DNA of 64,000 nucleotides from Rubrimonas cliftonensis. GTDB taxonomy: Bacteria > Pseudomonadota > Alphaproteobacteria > Rhodobacterales > Rhodobacteraceae. Below the pieces are notes generated by a model. It was not told the DNA's origin and did not search any database. It was given only the letters and a program-made list of their open reading frames with translations. A program made the translations under genes and the position numbers. Positions 45,962 through 54,033 of this stretch are shown piece by piece (position 1 is the stretch's first letter; the number at the start of each line of letters is the position of its first letter). The stretch spans positions 310,001 through 374,000 of the forward strand of contig NZ_FNQM01000003.1 in assembly GCF_900107585.1 (NCBI RefSeq). Direction: 5' to 3'.

Positions 45962-46354
45962 TCACGCCGCCAGGGTCGTCTCGGTCATCCGGGTCATGCG
46001 CGAGGACAGCGTCTCCGGCAGCGGCGCGCCGGCAAGGCTGAGCCCGGCGCGCAGCGCGCCGAACACCACCGCGACGGCCGTGGTCGCCGCGGCCTGGGCC
46101 GCCGCGCCGGCGAGCCCGCGCAGCGTGCCGGCGTAGCGCCGCGTCATGTTCTCGATCTCGTCGATCTCGCGGCGCATCTCGGTCTCGGTCAGCGCGCCGG
46201 CGGCGTAGGCGTCGGCGATCAGCGCCGCATACTGCGTCACCGCGCGCGCCTTGGCGTCGGCGTAGCCCCCCGGAGACGGCGGCAGATCGGCCCCGGTGAA
46301 CCGGCGGAGCGCGAAGGCGAGGCGGCGGGCCACGTCATCGACGTCGAAGGTCAT
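45962..46354 (-). CDS. Hypothetical helical protein
   Basis: This 130-residue protein starts MTFDVDDVARRLAFALRRF with AGGAGAA upstream. It is helical, with one moderately hydrophobic Ala-rich stretch at about residues 79-105 that could be a weak membrane helix. I recognise no family. It converges on thpR with a 4-bp gap. Confidence 0.55.
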   Translation of the reverse strand: MTFDVDDVARRLAFALRRFTGADLPPSPGGYADAKARAVTQYAALIADAYAAGALTETEMRREIDEIENMTRRYAGTLRGLAGAAAQAAATTAVAVVFGALRAGLSLAGAPLPETLSSRMTRMTETTLAA

Positions 46355-46464
46355 GGCGTTCTCCTGGCTGACGAGAGGGGCCGCGGATGATTACGGCGTT
46401 TTGGTTAAAATGCCGTCTATCCACCGAAACGATCGCTGGACAAGCGGCGCATTCCGGACAAGAA

Positions 46465-46495
46465 GACGCCCGACGTGAGGGGCGCGTCGGGCGTC
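46465..46495. terminator. 11-bp-stem hairpin downstream of cenR
   Basis: GACGCCCGACG pairs perfectly with CGTCGGGCGTC around a 9-base loop. It lies about 150 bp past the end of the minus-strand cenR gene and about 110 bp upstream of the 46354 start codon. It has a short TTCTT on the minus-strand side. It probably ends the cenR transcript. Confidence 0.55.
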
Positions 46496-46646
46496 CGCCT
46501 TTCGGCTAGGCCGGCCGCCACATGGCCGGTCGCCGGATGCGCCCGAGGGGTGGCGTCATCCGACTGGTCTTGAAATGGGACCGGCGCCCGGCGCGTCAAG
46601 GTTGCAGGCGCTCACGCGCCTTCCCGCTCACGCCCATGTCAGGCCT

Positions 46647-47333
46647 TCATGGCGCCAGCCGATAGCCGCCGGGTTCGGTGAGCAGAAGCTGCGTCTGGGA
46701 GGGATCGGGTTCGATCTTCTGACGCAGGCGATAGACGTGGGTCTCCAGCGTGTGCGTCGTCACCCCGGCGTTGTAGCCCCACACTTCATGCAGCAGCACC
46801 TCGCGGCCAACGCTGGCGTCCTTGTTGCGATAGAGAAAGCGCAGGATGCTCGTCTCCTTCTCCGTCAGGCGGATCTTGCGGCCGGCCTCGTCGAGCAGCA
46901 GCTTCTGACCGGGGCGGAAGCTGTAGGGGCCGACGGAGAACGTGGCGTCCTCGCTGGCCTCATGGGTGCGCAGCATGGCGCGTACGCGGGCGAGCAGCAC
47001 TGCAAACTTGAACGGCTTCGTCACGTAGTCGTTGGCGCCGGCGTCGAGCCCAAGGATCTCGTCGCTGTCGCTGTCATGGCCGGTGAGCATGACGATCGGG
47101 CACCGCACACCCGCCTTGCGCATCAGTCGGCAGACCTGGCGACCGTCCATGTCGGGCAGGCCCACGTCGAGGATCACGAGATCGTGCGGTTCGCCCTTGA
47201 CGCGCTCGAGGCCCTCGGCGCCATCGCCGGCTTCGAAGACGTCGAATTCCTCGGTGAGAACGAACTGGTCGGCGAGGGCGCCGCGCAGGTCCTCGTCGTC
47301 GTCCACAAGCAGGATCTTCTTGAGCGCAGACAT
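46647..47333 (-). CDS. cenR: CenR-type OmpR-family response regulator
   Basis: This 228-residue regulator has a receiver domain with ILLVDDDEDLRGAL, phospho-acceptor Asp in LVILDVGLPDMDGR, MLTGHDSD and the Lys in YVTKPFKFAVLLARVR. The C-terminal winged helix has IRLTEKETSILRFLYRN and EVWGYNAGVTTHTLETHVYRLRQK. This HNAGVTTHTLE-type segment is the mark of CenR, an essential regulator of envelope and division in Caulobacter and Rhodobacter relatives. The ATG at 47333 has GGAGG upstream. No kinase gene is adjacent. It is divergent from ribA. Confidence 0.85.
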   Translation of the reverse strand: MSALKKILLVDDDEDLRGALADQFVLTEEFDVFEAGDGAEGLERVKGEPHDLVILDVGLPDMDGRQVCRLMRKAGVRCPIVMLTGHDSDSDEILGLDAGANDYVTKPFKFAVLLARVRAMLRTHEASEDATFSVGPYSFRPGQKLLLDEAGRKIRLTEKETSILRFLYRNKDASVGREVLLHEVWGYNAGVTTHTLETHVYRLRQKIEPDPSQTQLLLTEPGGYRLAP

Positions 47334-47522
47334 GTGCACCTCCGATGGCGGTCGCTTCGCACACCACATTCTTGAAGGGCGCCGCGTCCGCAACAAGTGT
47401 TGCGACGGCTCACGCAACCTTGCGCGCGGGAGCGCCATTGTTTCAGTCGCGGCGGCGCAGCAGGCCTGTTTCCCATCCGCACGCGCTTGCCGGCGCCCCC
47501 TCCAGATGCGAGATACCGCCGC

Positions 47523-48611
47523 ATGAGCCTGAGCCTCTCAGCCCCCGAAATGATCGCCCGGGCGCGGGCCGACCTGCGCATCGGAGCCCCGGTGTGCGTG
47601 GACGCCGGCGGGGCGGCGGCGGTCGTCATGGCCGCGGAACTCGTCACGCCGGAGCGGCTGGAGGCGATGCGCGCCCTCGGCGACGTCGATCTCGCGATCT
47701 CTGACCGGCGGGCCGGCACGCTGAAGGCGCGCGCCTATGACGGCGACCTCGCGCGGATCGTGGTGGACGCGGCGACGACGCCCGCCCGCATCCGAGCCGC
47801 CGTCGACCCGTCGCGGGCGCTGACCGACCCGATGGCCGGACCGTTCGCGACGCGCCGGGGCGGCGATGCGGCGGCGCACCGGCTGGCGCTGCGGCTGGTC
47901 AAGCAGGCGCGGCTGCTGCCTGCCGCTCTCGTCGCGCCGGTGCCGGACGCCGCCGCTGCTGCGTCGGCGATGGGACTGACGCTGGCGCGGCTGCAGGACA
48001 TGGCGCTGTCTGACGACGCGGCGGCGCGGCTCTCGGCCGTGTCGGTCGCGCGGGTGCCGCTGGAGGTTTCGGAGGACGCACGCGTTCATGTGTTCCGCCC
48101 CGCCGACGGCGCCGAGGAGCATTACGCCATCGAGATCGGCCAGCCGCCGCGCGGCGAGCCGGCGCTCTGCCGGCTGCACTCCGCCTGCTTCACCGGCGAC
48201 CTGATCGGCAGCCTGAAATGCGACTGCGGCCCGCAGCTTCGCGCCGCCCTCGCGCAGATCGGGGCGGAGGGCGCCGGCGTGCTGCTCTACCTCAACCAGG
48301 AGGGGCGCGGCATCGGGCTGGCCAACAAGATGCGCGCCTACGCGCTGCAGGACGCCGGCTTCGACACGGTCGAGGCCAACCATCGCCTCGGCTTCGAGGA
48401 CGACGAGCGCGACTTCCGCATCGGCGCCGAGATACTGAAATCGCTCGGCTTTTCCTCCGTGCGCCTGATGACCAACAACCCCGGCAAGGTCGTCGCGATG
48501 GCGGCGGCGGGCGTAAGCGTCGCCGAGCGGGTTCCGCTCCGCGTCGGCGTCAACCCGCACAACACCCGCTATCTGGCGGTGAAGGCGGCCAAGAGCGGGC
48601 ATCTGCTGTGA
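47523..48611 (+). CDS. ribA: GTP cyclohydrolase II
   Basis: This is a 362-residue protein. The C-terminal two-thirds is RibA: LHSACFTGDLIGSLKCDCGPQL (zinc Cys ligands), LLYLNQEGRGIGLANKMRAY, and MTNNPGKV. It opens GTP to start riboflavin synthesis. The N-terminal about 160 residues (VVMAAELVTPERLEAM...) recall the RibB half of RibBA proteins but lack the recognizable RibB catalytic acidic loop, so only the cyclohydrolase function is supported. The ATG is at 47523. Confidence 0.92.
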   Translation: MSLSLSAPEMIARARADLRIGAPVCVDAGGAAAVVMAAELVTPERLEAMRALGDVDLAISDRRAGTLKARAYDGDLARIVVDAATTPARIRAAVDPSRALTDPMAGPFATRRGGDAAAHRLALRLVKQARLLPAALVAPVPDAAAAASAMGLTLARLQDMALSDDAAARLSAVSVARVPLEVSEDARVHVFRPADGAEEHYAIEIGQPPRGEPALCRLHSACFTGDLIGSLKCDCGPQLRAALAQIGAEGAGVLLYLNQEGRGIGLANKMRAYALQDAGFDTVEANHRLGFEDDERDFRIGAEILKSLGFSSVRLMTNNPGKVVAMAAAGVSVAERVPLRVGVNPHNTRYLAVKAAKSGHLL

Positions 48612-48621
48612 CCGGCGCGAC

Positions 48622-49224
48622 GTGACCCTGCGCGCCCGGCGCGACGACTTCGCCGTGACGCGCTGGGGCGCGCGGTTCAAGGGGCGGCGCATGCCCGTGC
48701 GGATCGGGCGCGGCGGGGTCCGTACGGACAAGCGCGAGGGCGACGGCGCCACCCCTGCCGGCGCGTGGCGGCTGACGACGCTTTTCTTCCGCGCCGACCG
48801 GTTGCCCCCGCCCCGCCGCAAGGGCCTCGCGGGGCGGCGCTCGGCGCCCGGGGCGGCGCTGCGCATCTCGGGATTGCAAGGACTTGTGCGCCCCGTCGCC
48901 ATCGGGGCCCGCCTAGGCTGGAGCGACGACCCCGCCTGCCCGCGCTATAACCGCGCCGTGCGTCTGCCCTCGGCCTTCTCGGCGGAGCGGATGCGGCGGG
49001 GCGACCGGCTCTATGACCTCGTCGCCGCGACGGACCATAACGCGGCGGGCGTTCCCGGCGCCGGTTCGGCGATCTTCCTGCACCTGCTGCGGGGCCCGGG
49101 GCGCAGCGTCGGGCGACCCACCGCGGGCTGCGTCGCGCTGCGGCGGCCGGACCTGCTGTGGCTGCTCGCGCGCTGGCGGCCGTGGTCGCGGATCGTGGTC
49201 GCGCCGGCGCCGCGACCGAGGTGA
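48622..49224 (+). CDS. L,D-transpeptidase (YkuD-type) family protein
   Basis: This 200-residue protein has the YkuD pattern: VRTDKREGDGATPAGAWRL, then His in SAIFLHLLRGPGR (His154) and PTAGCVALRRPDL with catalytic Cys170. The Cys is in a TAGCVA context instead of the usual SxGCI/V. Enzymes of this fold crosslink peptidoglycan or attach lipoproteins. No signal peptide is visible in the predicted N-terminus, as in several small alphaproteobacterial members. It starts with GTG, 10 bp after ribA. Confidence 0.8.
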   Translation: MTLRARRDDFAVTRWGARFKGRRMPVRIGRGGVRTDKREGDGATPAGAWRLTTLFFRADRLPPPRRKGLAGRRSAPGAALRISGLQGLVRPVAIGARLGWSDDPACPRYNRAVRLPSAFSAERMRRGDRLYDLVAATDHNAAGVPGAGSAIFLHLLRGPGRSVGRPTAGCVALRRPDLLWLLARWRPWSRIVVAPAPRPR

Positions 49225-49279
49225 CGCAGGCCGCCCGCGCGCCTACATGCTCCGATGCAGACAGGAGAGCTTGCGCCCC

Positions 49280-49975
49280 ATGGCCGGACTGATCGCCCTC
49301 ATCCTCGCCGCCGTCGCCATCGGCCTCGTGCAGTGGCGCGTCAGCCTGTGGCGCATGGAGAAGATGTTCGACGAGAAGGGCCGGCCGCTCGACGACCCTG
49401 CGCTGAACGAGATGGTGCGCCGCCTCGGCGCCTGCGTGGACCTGCCCGAGCTCAAGGCGGAAGTGCTCGACATGCCGGTGGTCAACGGCCTCGCGACGCC
49501 CGACGGGCGCATCTTCGTCACCTCTGCGCTGGTGGACAAGCACCGCTTCGGCATCATCAGGGCGGAGGAGATCGCCAGCGTCGTCGCCCATGAACTCGGC
49601 CATGTCGCGCTGGGCCACCACACCCGCAGGATGATCGACTGGAGCGGGCAGAACGCGGCGCGGATGGCGCTGGGGCTGATCCTCAACCGGTTCCTGCCGA
49701 TCATCGGCTTCTACATCGCCAATTTCCTCGCCGGCCTGTTCATGGCGCGGCTGAGCCGGCGCGACGAGTTCGAGGCCGACCGCTACGCCACCGCGCTGAT
49801 GCTGAAGGCGGGGCTGGGCCACGCGCCGCAGGTCTCGATGTTCCGCAAGCTCGACAGGATGATGCCCGGCCCCAAGCCCGCGGCGTGGATGGCGAGCCAT
49901 CCGCCGACCGAGGAAAGGGTCGCCGCCATCGAGGCCAACGTCGCCGCCTGGGAGGCGACCGCGGCGCAGGGCTGA
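49280..49975 (+). CDS. M48-family membrane metallopeptidase
   Basis: This 231-residue protein has an N-terminal membrane helix (GLIALILAAVAIGLVQW), zinc site HELGH at residues 104-108, an internal hydrophobic segment (about 130-155), and the third ligand in SRRDEFEADRYA. This is the HtpX/Oma1-like M48 layout in short form. It probably degrades misfolded membrane or periplasmic proteins. The ATG at 49280 has AGGAGAG upstream. Confidence 0.87.
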   Translation: MAGLIALILAAVAIGLVQWRVSLWRMEKMFDEKGRPLDDPALNEMVRRLGACVDLPELKAEVLDMPVVNGLATPDGRIFVTSALVDKHRFGIIRAEEIASVVAHELGHVALGHHTRRMIDWSGQNAARMALGLILNRFLPIIGFYIANFLAGLFMARLSRRDEFEADRYATALMLKAGLGHAPQVSMFRKLDRMMPGPKPAAWMASHPPTEERVAAIEANVAAWEATAAQG

Positions 49976-50081
49976 GCCGACGCCTCCAGAGGGCGCCGTC
50001 GCCGGCGGCCCGCGCCCGGTAGCGGCCGGCGATGTCCGCGCGCGGCGCGAAGAAGGCCGTGAGCGCCCCGCCCCCCCTGCC

Positions 50082-50606
50082 CTAGCCCTTCGCGAATTTC
50101 GCCTTCGCCAGCCGCGGCAGGCCGGCGCGCTTGAGCCGGGTGCGGGGCGCCTCGCCGAGATCGAGCGCGTCGAGCGCGGCGTCGAGCGGGCCGCCGGGCG
50201 TCCACTCCAGCCGCAGGAAATCGTCGGGGTGCAGGCGGGCGAGCCCGCGGACCGCCATCACCCTCAGCGGGAAGTCGCGGGTGTTGAAGGTCACGATCCC
50301 GTCCGCGGCGCCGGCGACGGCGGCGGCCAGCACATGCGCGTCGTCGACGTCGGGCAGGCCCGCGGCGTCGAGATGGGCCTCCCAGCCTTCGACCTGCGCC
50401 GCGGGCCAGTCGGCGTTCATCGCCGCGGCGCGGGCGCGGGCGACGGCGCCGGCCTCGGGGCCTGCGGCGCGCTCGGCGGCGCGCGCCCATTCCTCCAGGA
50501 TGCGCCCCGACCAGAGCGGCGCGAAGCCGCCGGCGCCGGCATGGGCCAGCAGTACGGCGCGCGCGGTCTCGGGAAACAGCACGCAGGCGTCGAGCACCAG
50601 CCGCAT
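50082..50606 (-). CDS. PIN-domain protein (RSP_2648 type)
   Basis: This 174-residue protein begins MRLVLDACVLFPE, with the first PIN Asp. It carries DVDDAHVLAAAVAGAADGIVTFNTRDFP, the classic PIN second half (acidic pair, then TxNxxDF). PIN proteins are Mg2+-dependent RNases, often VapC toxins. This group is stand-alone in Rhodobacterales and no antitoxin gene is adjacent. The start overlaps the stop of the RlmI-like gene (ATGA), so it may be coupled to RNA metabolism instead. Confidence 0.8.
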   Translation of the reverse strand: MRLVLDACVLFPETARAVLLAHAGAGGFAPLWSGRILEEWARAAERAAGPEAGAVARARAAAMNADWPAAQVEGWEAHLDAAGLPDVDDAHVLAAAVAGAADGIVTFNTRDFPLRVMAVRGLARLHPDDFLRLEWTPGGPLDAALDALDLGEAPRTRLKRAGLPRLAKAKFAKG

Positions 50607-51862
50607 CAGAGCAGCCTGAAGGTGAGCGCCTTGAGGTAGCCGGTCTCCGCCAGCGCCGGGTGGGCGGGGTGGTCGGGCCCCGCGCCGCCGGAGCGGATCA
50701 GCGCCGCCTCGCGCCCCGCCGCGCGCAGGCCTGCGGCGCAGGCGGCGCGGAAGCGTTCGAGGTCGACCGCGTGCGAGCAGGAGCAGAGCGTGAGAAACCC
50801 GCCCGGCGCGGTGACGGCGGCGCCGAGGCGGGCGGTCTTCTCGTAGGCGCGCGCGCCGGCCTCGACCGCGGCGCGGTTCGGCGCGAAGGCGGGCGGGTCG
50901 CAGACCACGACGCCGAAGCGCCGCCCTTCGCCCGCCAGCCGGCGCAGCGCGTCGAAGGCGTCGGCCTTCTCAACGGCGAAGCGGTCGGCGAAGCCGGAGG
51001 CGCGCGCGCCCTGCTCGGCGAGCGCCAGCGCCGGCGCCGAGCCGTCCACCGCCAGCGCCGAGGCCGCTCCGGCGGCCAGCGCCGCCAGCGAGAAGCCGCC
51101 GACATGGGCGAAGACGTCGAGCATGTCGGCGCCCCTCGCCAGCCGGGCCACGAAGGCGTGGTTGGGGCGCTGGTCGTAGAAGAGGCCGGTCTTCTGGCCG
51201 CCCATCAGGTCGGCCATGTAGGTCGCGCCGTTCATCGGCGTGGGGATCGGGCCGTCGAGGGCGCCCCGCAGCAGGCGGGTCTCGCCCTCCAGCCCCTCCA
51301 GCGCGCGGGCGCGCGAGCCGGCGTTCAGCACCACGACCTTCGGGGCGATCGTCTCGTCGAGCGCGGCGAGCAGGGCGGCGAGCCGCTGATCGACCCAGGC
51401 GGCGTTGGGCTGGATGGCCACCGCGTCGCCGAAGCGGTCGATCACGCAGCCCGGCATCGCGTCGCCCTCGGCATGGACCAGACGGTGATAGGGCGCGTCG
51501 TAGAGCGGCGCGCGCAGGGCGAGCGCGGCGCGCAGCCGGGCGGCGAACCAGGCGACGTCGATCTCGGCGTCAGGGTCGGCGTCGAGCACCCGGGCCGCGA
51601 TGGTCGAGCCAGGGGTGACGCCAACGGTCGCGAGCGGCCGGCGCTCGGCGTTCTCCAGCGTCGCGACGGTTCCGGGCGGCAGCGCCTTCGTGCGGCGGTC
51701 GAGCGCGAGCTCGTCGGCATAGACCCAGGGCGACCCGGCGGCCAGCCGCCGGCCGGCCTTGGGCTTCAGCCTGACGACGGGGCGTCGCGGCCCGGCCACA
51801 GCGCCGGTTCCGGCCCCGGCCGCCGCATCGCCGTCGCCCTCTTCATCCGTTGCGTCAGACAT
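50606..51862 (-). CDS. Class I SAM-dependent rRNA methyltransferase (RlmI-like)
   Basis: This 418-residue protein has an N-terminal PUA-like region (VVRLKPKAGRRLAAGSPWVYADEL), a central EEHUB part (RLVHAEGDAMPGCVIDRFG) and a SAM fold with KTGLFYDQRPN, MLDVFAHVGGFSLAALAAG and VVCDPPAFAPNR. The Cys pair SCSHAVD follows. RlmI methylates C1962 of 23S rRNA at m5C; RlmI and RlmK-like members are hard to separate by eye. It is in an operon with the PIN gene. Confidence 0.85.
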   Translation of the reverse strand: MSDATDEEGDGDAAAGAGTGAVAGPRRPVVRLKPKAGRRLAAGSPWVYADELALDRRTKALPPGTVATLENAERRPLATVGVTPGSTIAARVLDADPDAEIDVAWFAARLRAALALRAPLYDAPYHRLVHAEGDAMPGCVIDRFGDAVAIQPNAAWVDQRLAALLAALDETIAPKVVVLNAGSRARALEGLEGETRLLRGALDGPIPTPMNGATYMADLMGGQKTGLFYDQRPNHAFVARLARGADMLDVFAHVGGFSLAALAAGAASALAVDGSAPALALAEQGARASGFADRFAVEKADAFDALRRLAGEGRRFGVVVCDPPAFAPNRAAVEAGARAYEKTARLGAAVTAPGGFLTLCSCSHAVDLERFRAACAAGLRAAGREAALIRSGGAGPDHPAHPALAETGYLKALTFRLL

Positions 51863-51961
51863 GCCCGCTCCGAAGCCCGCGCGCCGCGCCCTGCGCCGCG
51901 CCGTAGCGGCGGGTGATACGCCGACGCGCCGCGCTGCGAAAGACCGTGGGCCGCGGCCGGC

Positions 51962-53335
51962 TCAGGAGGCCGCGCGGCGGCTGGCGGGGGCGTCGACCGC
52001 GTCGCCCGCAGCGCGCCCGGCGGGGAAGGACAGCGTCATCTCCAACGCGCCGTCGTCGAGCCGGCGCAGCGACGCCTCGCCGCCGGCGTCGGCGATCAAC
52101 GCGCGGGCGAGCGCGGGGCCGATGGCCTCGGTCTGGATGGTCGCGCCGGCGGCGGTGAGAGCGCCGAGCAGGGCCTCCGGGCTCCACTGCGCGCAGGCGG
52201 CCTCCGGCGCCTCGATCACGACGATCAGCCGGCCCCTAGCGTAATCTAGCCCGATGCGGTTGCCATGGACGCGCAGGCGGTCGTGCAGGAACATGATGAG
52301 CTGGCGCGCAGCCTTCACCACCACGCGGCGGTCGACGAGCACCACCGTCTCCGGCGCACCGAGCGCGCAGGCGGTGAGCGCCGGGTCGGGCCGGCTGAGG
52401 CGCAGGGCGACTGCCTCCACGATCTGCATCGCCAGCATGTCGAGCGACACCGCCTCGATCTCGGCCTCGCGGCGGCCGATCTCGATGTCGGAGAGGTCGA
52501 GGATGTCCTCCACAAGGCCGAGCATGTCGCTGGCGGAGCGGCGGGCGACCTCGATCAGCTTCGTCTGGCGTTCGTCGACGCGGGTGCCGGAGAGCACGCC
52601 CAGCAGGCCCAGCACGCCGTTCATCGGGGTCCGCAGCTCATGGCTCATCATGGTGAGGAAGCGGCTCTTGGCCTCCGCCGCGATCTCCGCCTCGCGCGTC
52701 ATGCGCTGCTGGGCGGCGAGCCGCACGCGGTCGAACCGCGCCTGCGCAAGCGCGGCCAGCAGCAGCAGCACGGCCACCAGCACCGACCCGAACCCCATCG
52801 CCCGGCCGACCGCGTTGCTCCGCAGCACCTGGCGATAGATCTTGGACATCCGCTGGTCCTCGACCTGGGCGGCGAGCGAACTGTAGGTCTGGAGCGGCGC
52901 GACCATCGACACGAAATCCTCGACCATCGCATCGAGATCGGCGGGGTCGGCCGTGGCCGCTGCCATGGCGACTGGCTCGTGCCGGCGCAGCATGACGCCC
53001 AGAGCGCCGATCACGCCGTGCTCGTCGATCGCCTGCAGGCGCTGGCTGACGCGGCCTACGCCGAACTGGGCGTGTCGGCTCCACAGCAGATCGAACCGTT
53101 CGGCGACCTGCGCCTCATCGACGTCGGCGCCGTTGCCGAAGCGGCTCGCGACGGTCAGGAACCGCATCGTCTCGAGCTGGAGATGGGAGACGTGCCACGA
53201 GACGCTGTCGCGTCGGAACTCCTCCAGGCCCTTCGCGTCGACGGCCCGCCCGCGCCACTCCAGCATGAAGAGGCCGATCGTTCCCGCCAGTGCGGCGACG
53301 ATGAGGCCCTGCGTCAGTCTGTTGTGGCGCGACAC
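51962..53335 (-). CDS. Membrane histidine-kinase-like protein with degenerate ATPase domain
   Basis: This 457-residue protein has TM helices at about 8-26 and 181-200, a periplasmic helical region between them, and a HisKA domain with MMSHELRTPMNGVLG (His232). The following HATPase region lacks the N box (HDRLRVHG stands where N-x-x-x-N-A is expected) and the DxGxG box (VVIEAPEAACAQWS). It may therefore be a pseudokinase or phosphotransfer partner. It is followed downstream, on the opposite side of a 99-bp gap, by the RlmI-like gene. Confidence 0.75.
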   Translation of the reverse strand: MSRHNRLTQGLIVAALAGTIGLFMLEWRGRAVDAKGLEEFRRDSVSWHVSHLQLETMRFLTVASRFGNGADVDEAQVAERFDLLWSRHAQFGVGRVSQRLQAIDEHGVIGALGVMLRRHEPVAMAAATADPADLDAMVEDFVSMVAPLQTYSSLAAQVEDQRMSKIYRQVLRSNAVGRAMGFGSVLVAVLLLLAALAQARFDRVRLAAQQRMTREAEIAAEAKSRFLTMMSHELRTPMNGVLGLLGVLSGTRVDERQTKLIEVARRSASDMLGLVEDILDLSDIEIGRREAEIEAVSLDMLAMQIVEAVALRLSRPDPALTACALGAPETVVLVDRRVVVKAARQLIMFLHDRLRVHGNRIGLDYARGRLIVVIEAPEAACAQWSPEALLGALTAAGATIQTEAIGPALARALIADAGGEASLRRLDDGALEMTLSFPAGRAAGDAVDAPASRRAAS

Positions 53336-53363
53336 CGCGCGTTCGCCGTCGTTCGACGGGCGC

Positions 53364-53843
53364 TCAGCGTAGCGACACGTCCGCGAGCTGCCAGACCAGT
53401 CTGTTGATGTAGACCGGATCCTGAAGCTCGACGTGCTCGTCCACCGGATACATGAGCCAGATCGGCCCCTTGTCGCGCCGGCTCATCGGCTTTCCGTCCA
53501 TGCTCGTGGCGAGGATGACGTCGTAGCGCCGGAAGTCGTCGAGCGGCACGGTCGCGACGTAGTCGTTGAGCGCGCGCAGCCGGACCTCCGTCGCGCCCGG
53601 CGAAACGGCGATCAGCGGCGCGAGGACGTCGCGGACGAGCGGGCCCGAGAAGACGGCCGTGCTGTCGGTGAACTCCGTCGTGGCGCGCAGGACGCGCTGT
53701 TCGTAGGAGGCGAGGTCGGCGGCGGTGAGCTCGACGGGGTCCACGCCCTCGGCCGAGATCGTCAGCAGCGCGGGCGCGTCGCCGGCGCGCGCCGCGGCGG
53801 CGAGCGCGAGCAGCGCGACCAGCGCGGCGAAAAGGCTTTTCAT
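53364..53843 (-). CDS. Secreted molybdopterin-oxidoreductase-like protein
   Basis: This 159-residue protein has a signal peptide MKSLFAALVALLALAAAARA and a region ISAEGVDPVELTAADLAS...PLVRDVLAPL... LRALNDYVATVPLDDFRRYDVILATSMDGKPMSRRDKGPIWLMYP. That pattern occurs in small stand-alone relatives of the molybdopterin-binding (SuoX/YedY) domain, though no cofactor Cys is evident. It lies 28 bp upstream of the kinase-like gene in the same orientation, so it may be the ligand-sensing partner of that protein. The ATG at 53843 has GGGGGAG upstream. Confidence 0.7.
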   Translation of the reverse strand: MKSLFAALVALLALAAAARAGDAPALLTISAEGVDPVELTAADLASYEQRVLRATTEFTDSTAVFSGPLVRDVLAPLIAVSPGATEVRLRALNDYVATVPLDDFRRYDVILATSMDGKPMSRRDKGPIWLMYPVDEHVELQDPVYINRLVWQLADVSLR

Positions 53844-54033
53844 CAGGTTCTCCCCCATGGCGGACGCAGGACGCTCCACCGTCTAGCGGCTCGGCGTAAA
53901 CGCCGCGTTTCCCAAAGGTGATCACGACGGCGGCGCGCACATCGACGCGGCGCGGGCCGGGCCGATTGTCCCCCGGCCCGCCCACGCCTAGGTTCCGCTG
54001 CGACGAAGGGATGACGCGCGGGCGGGAGAAGGC

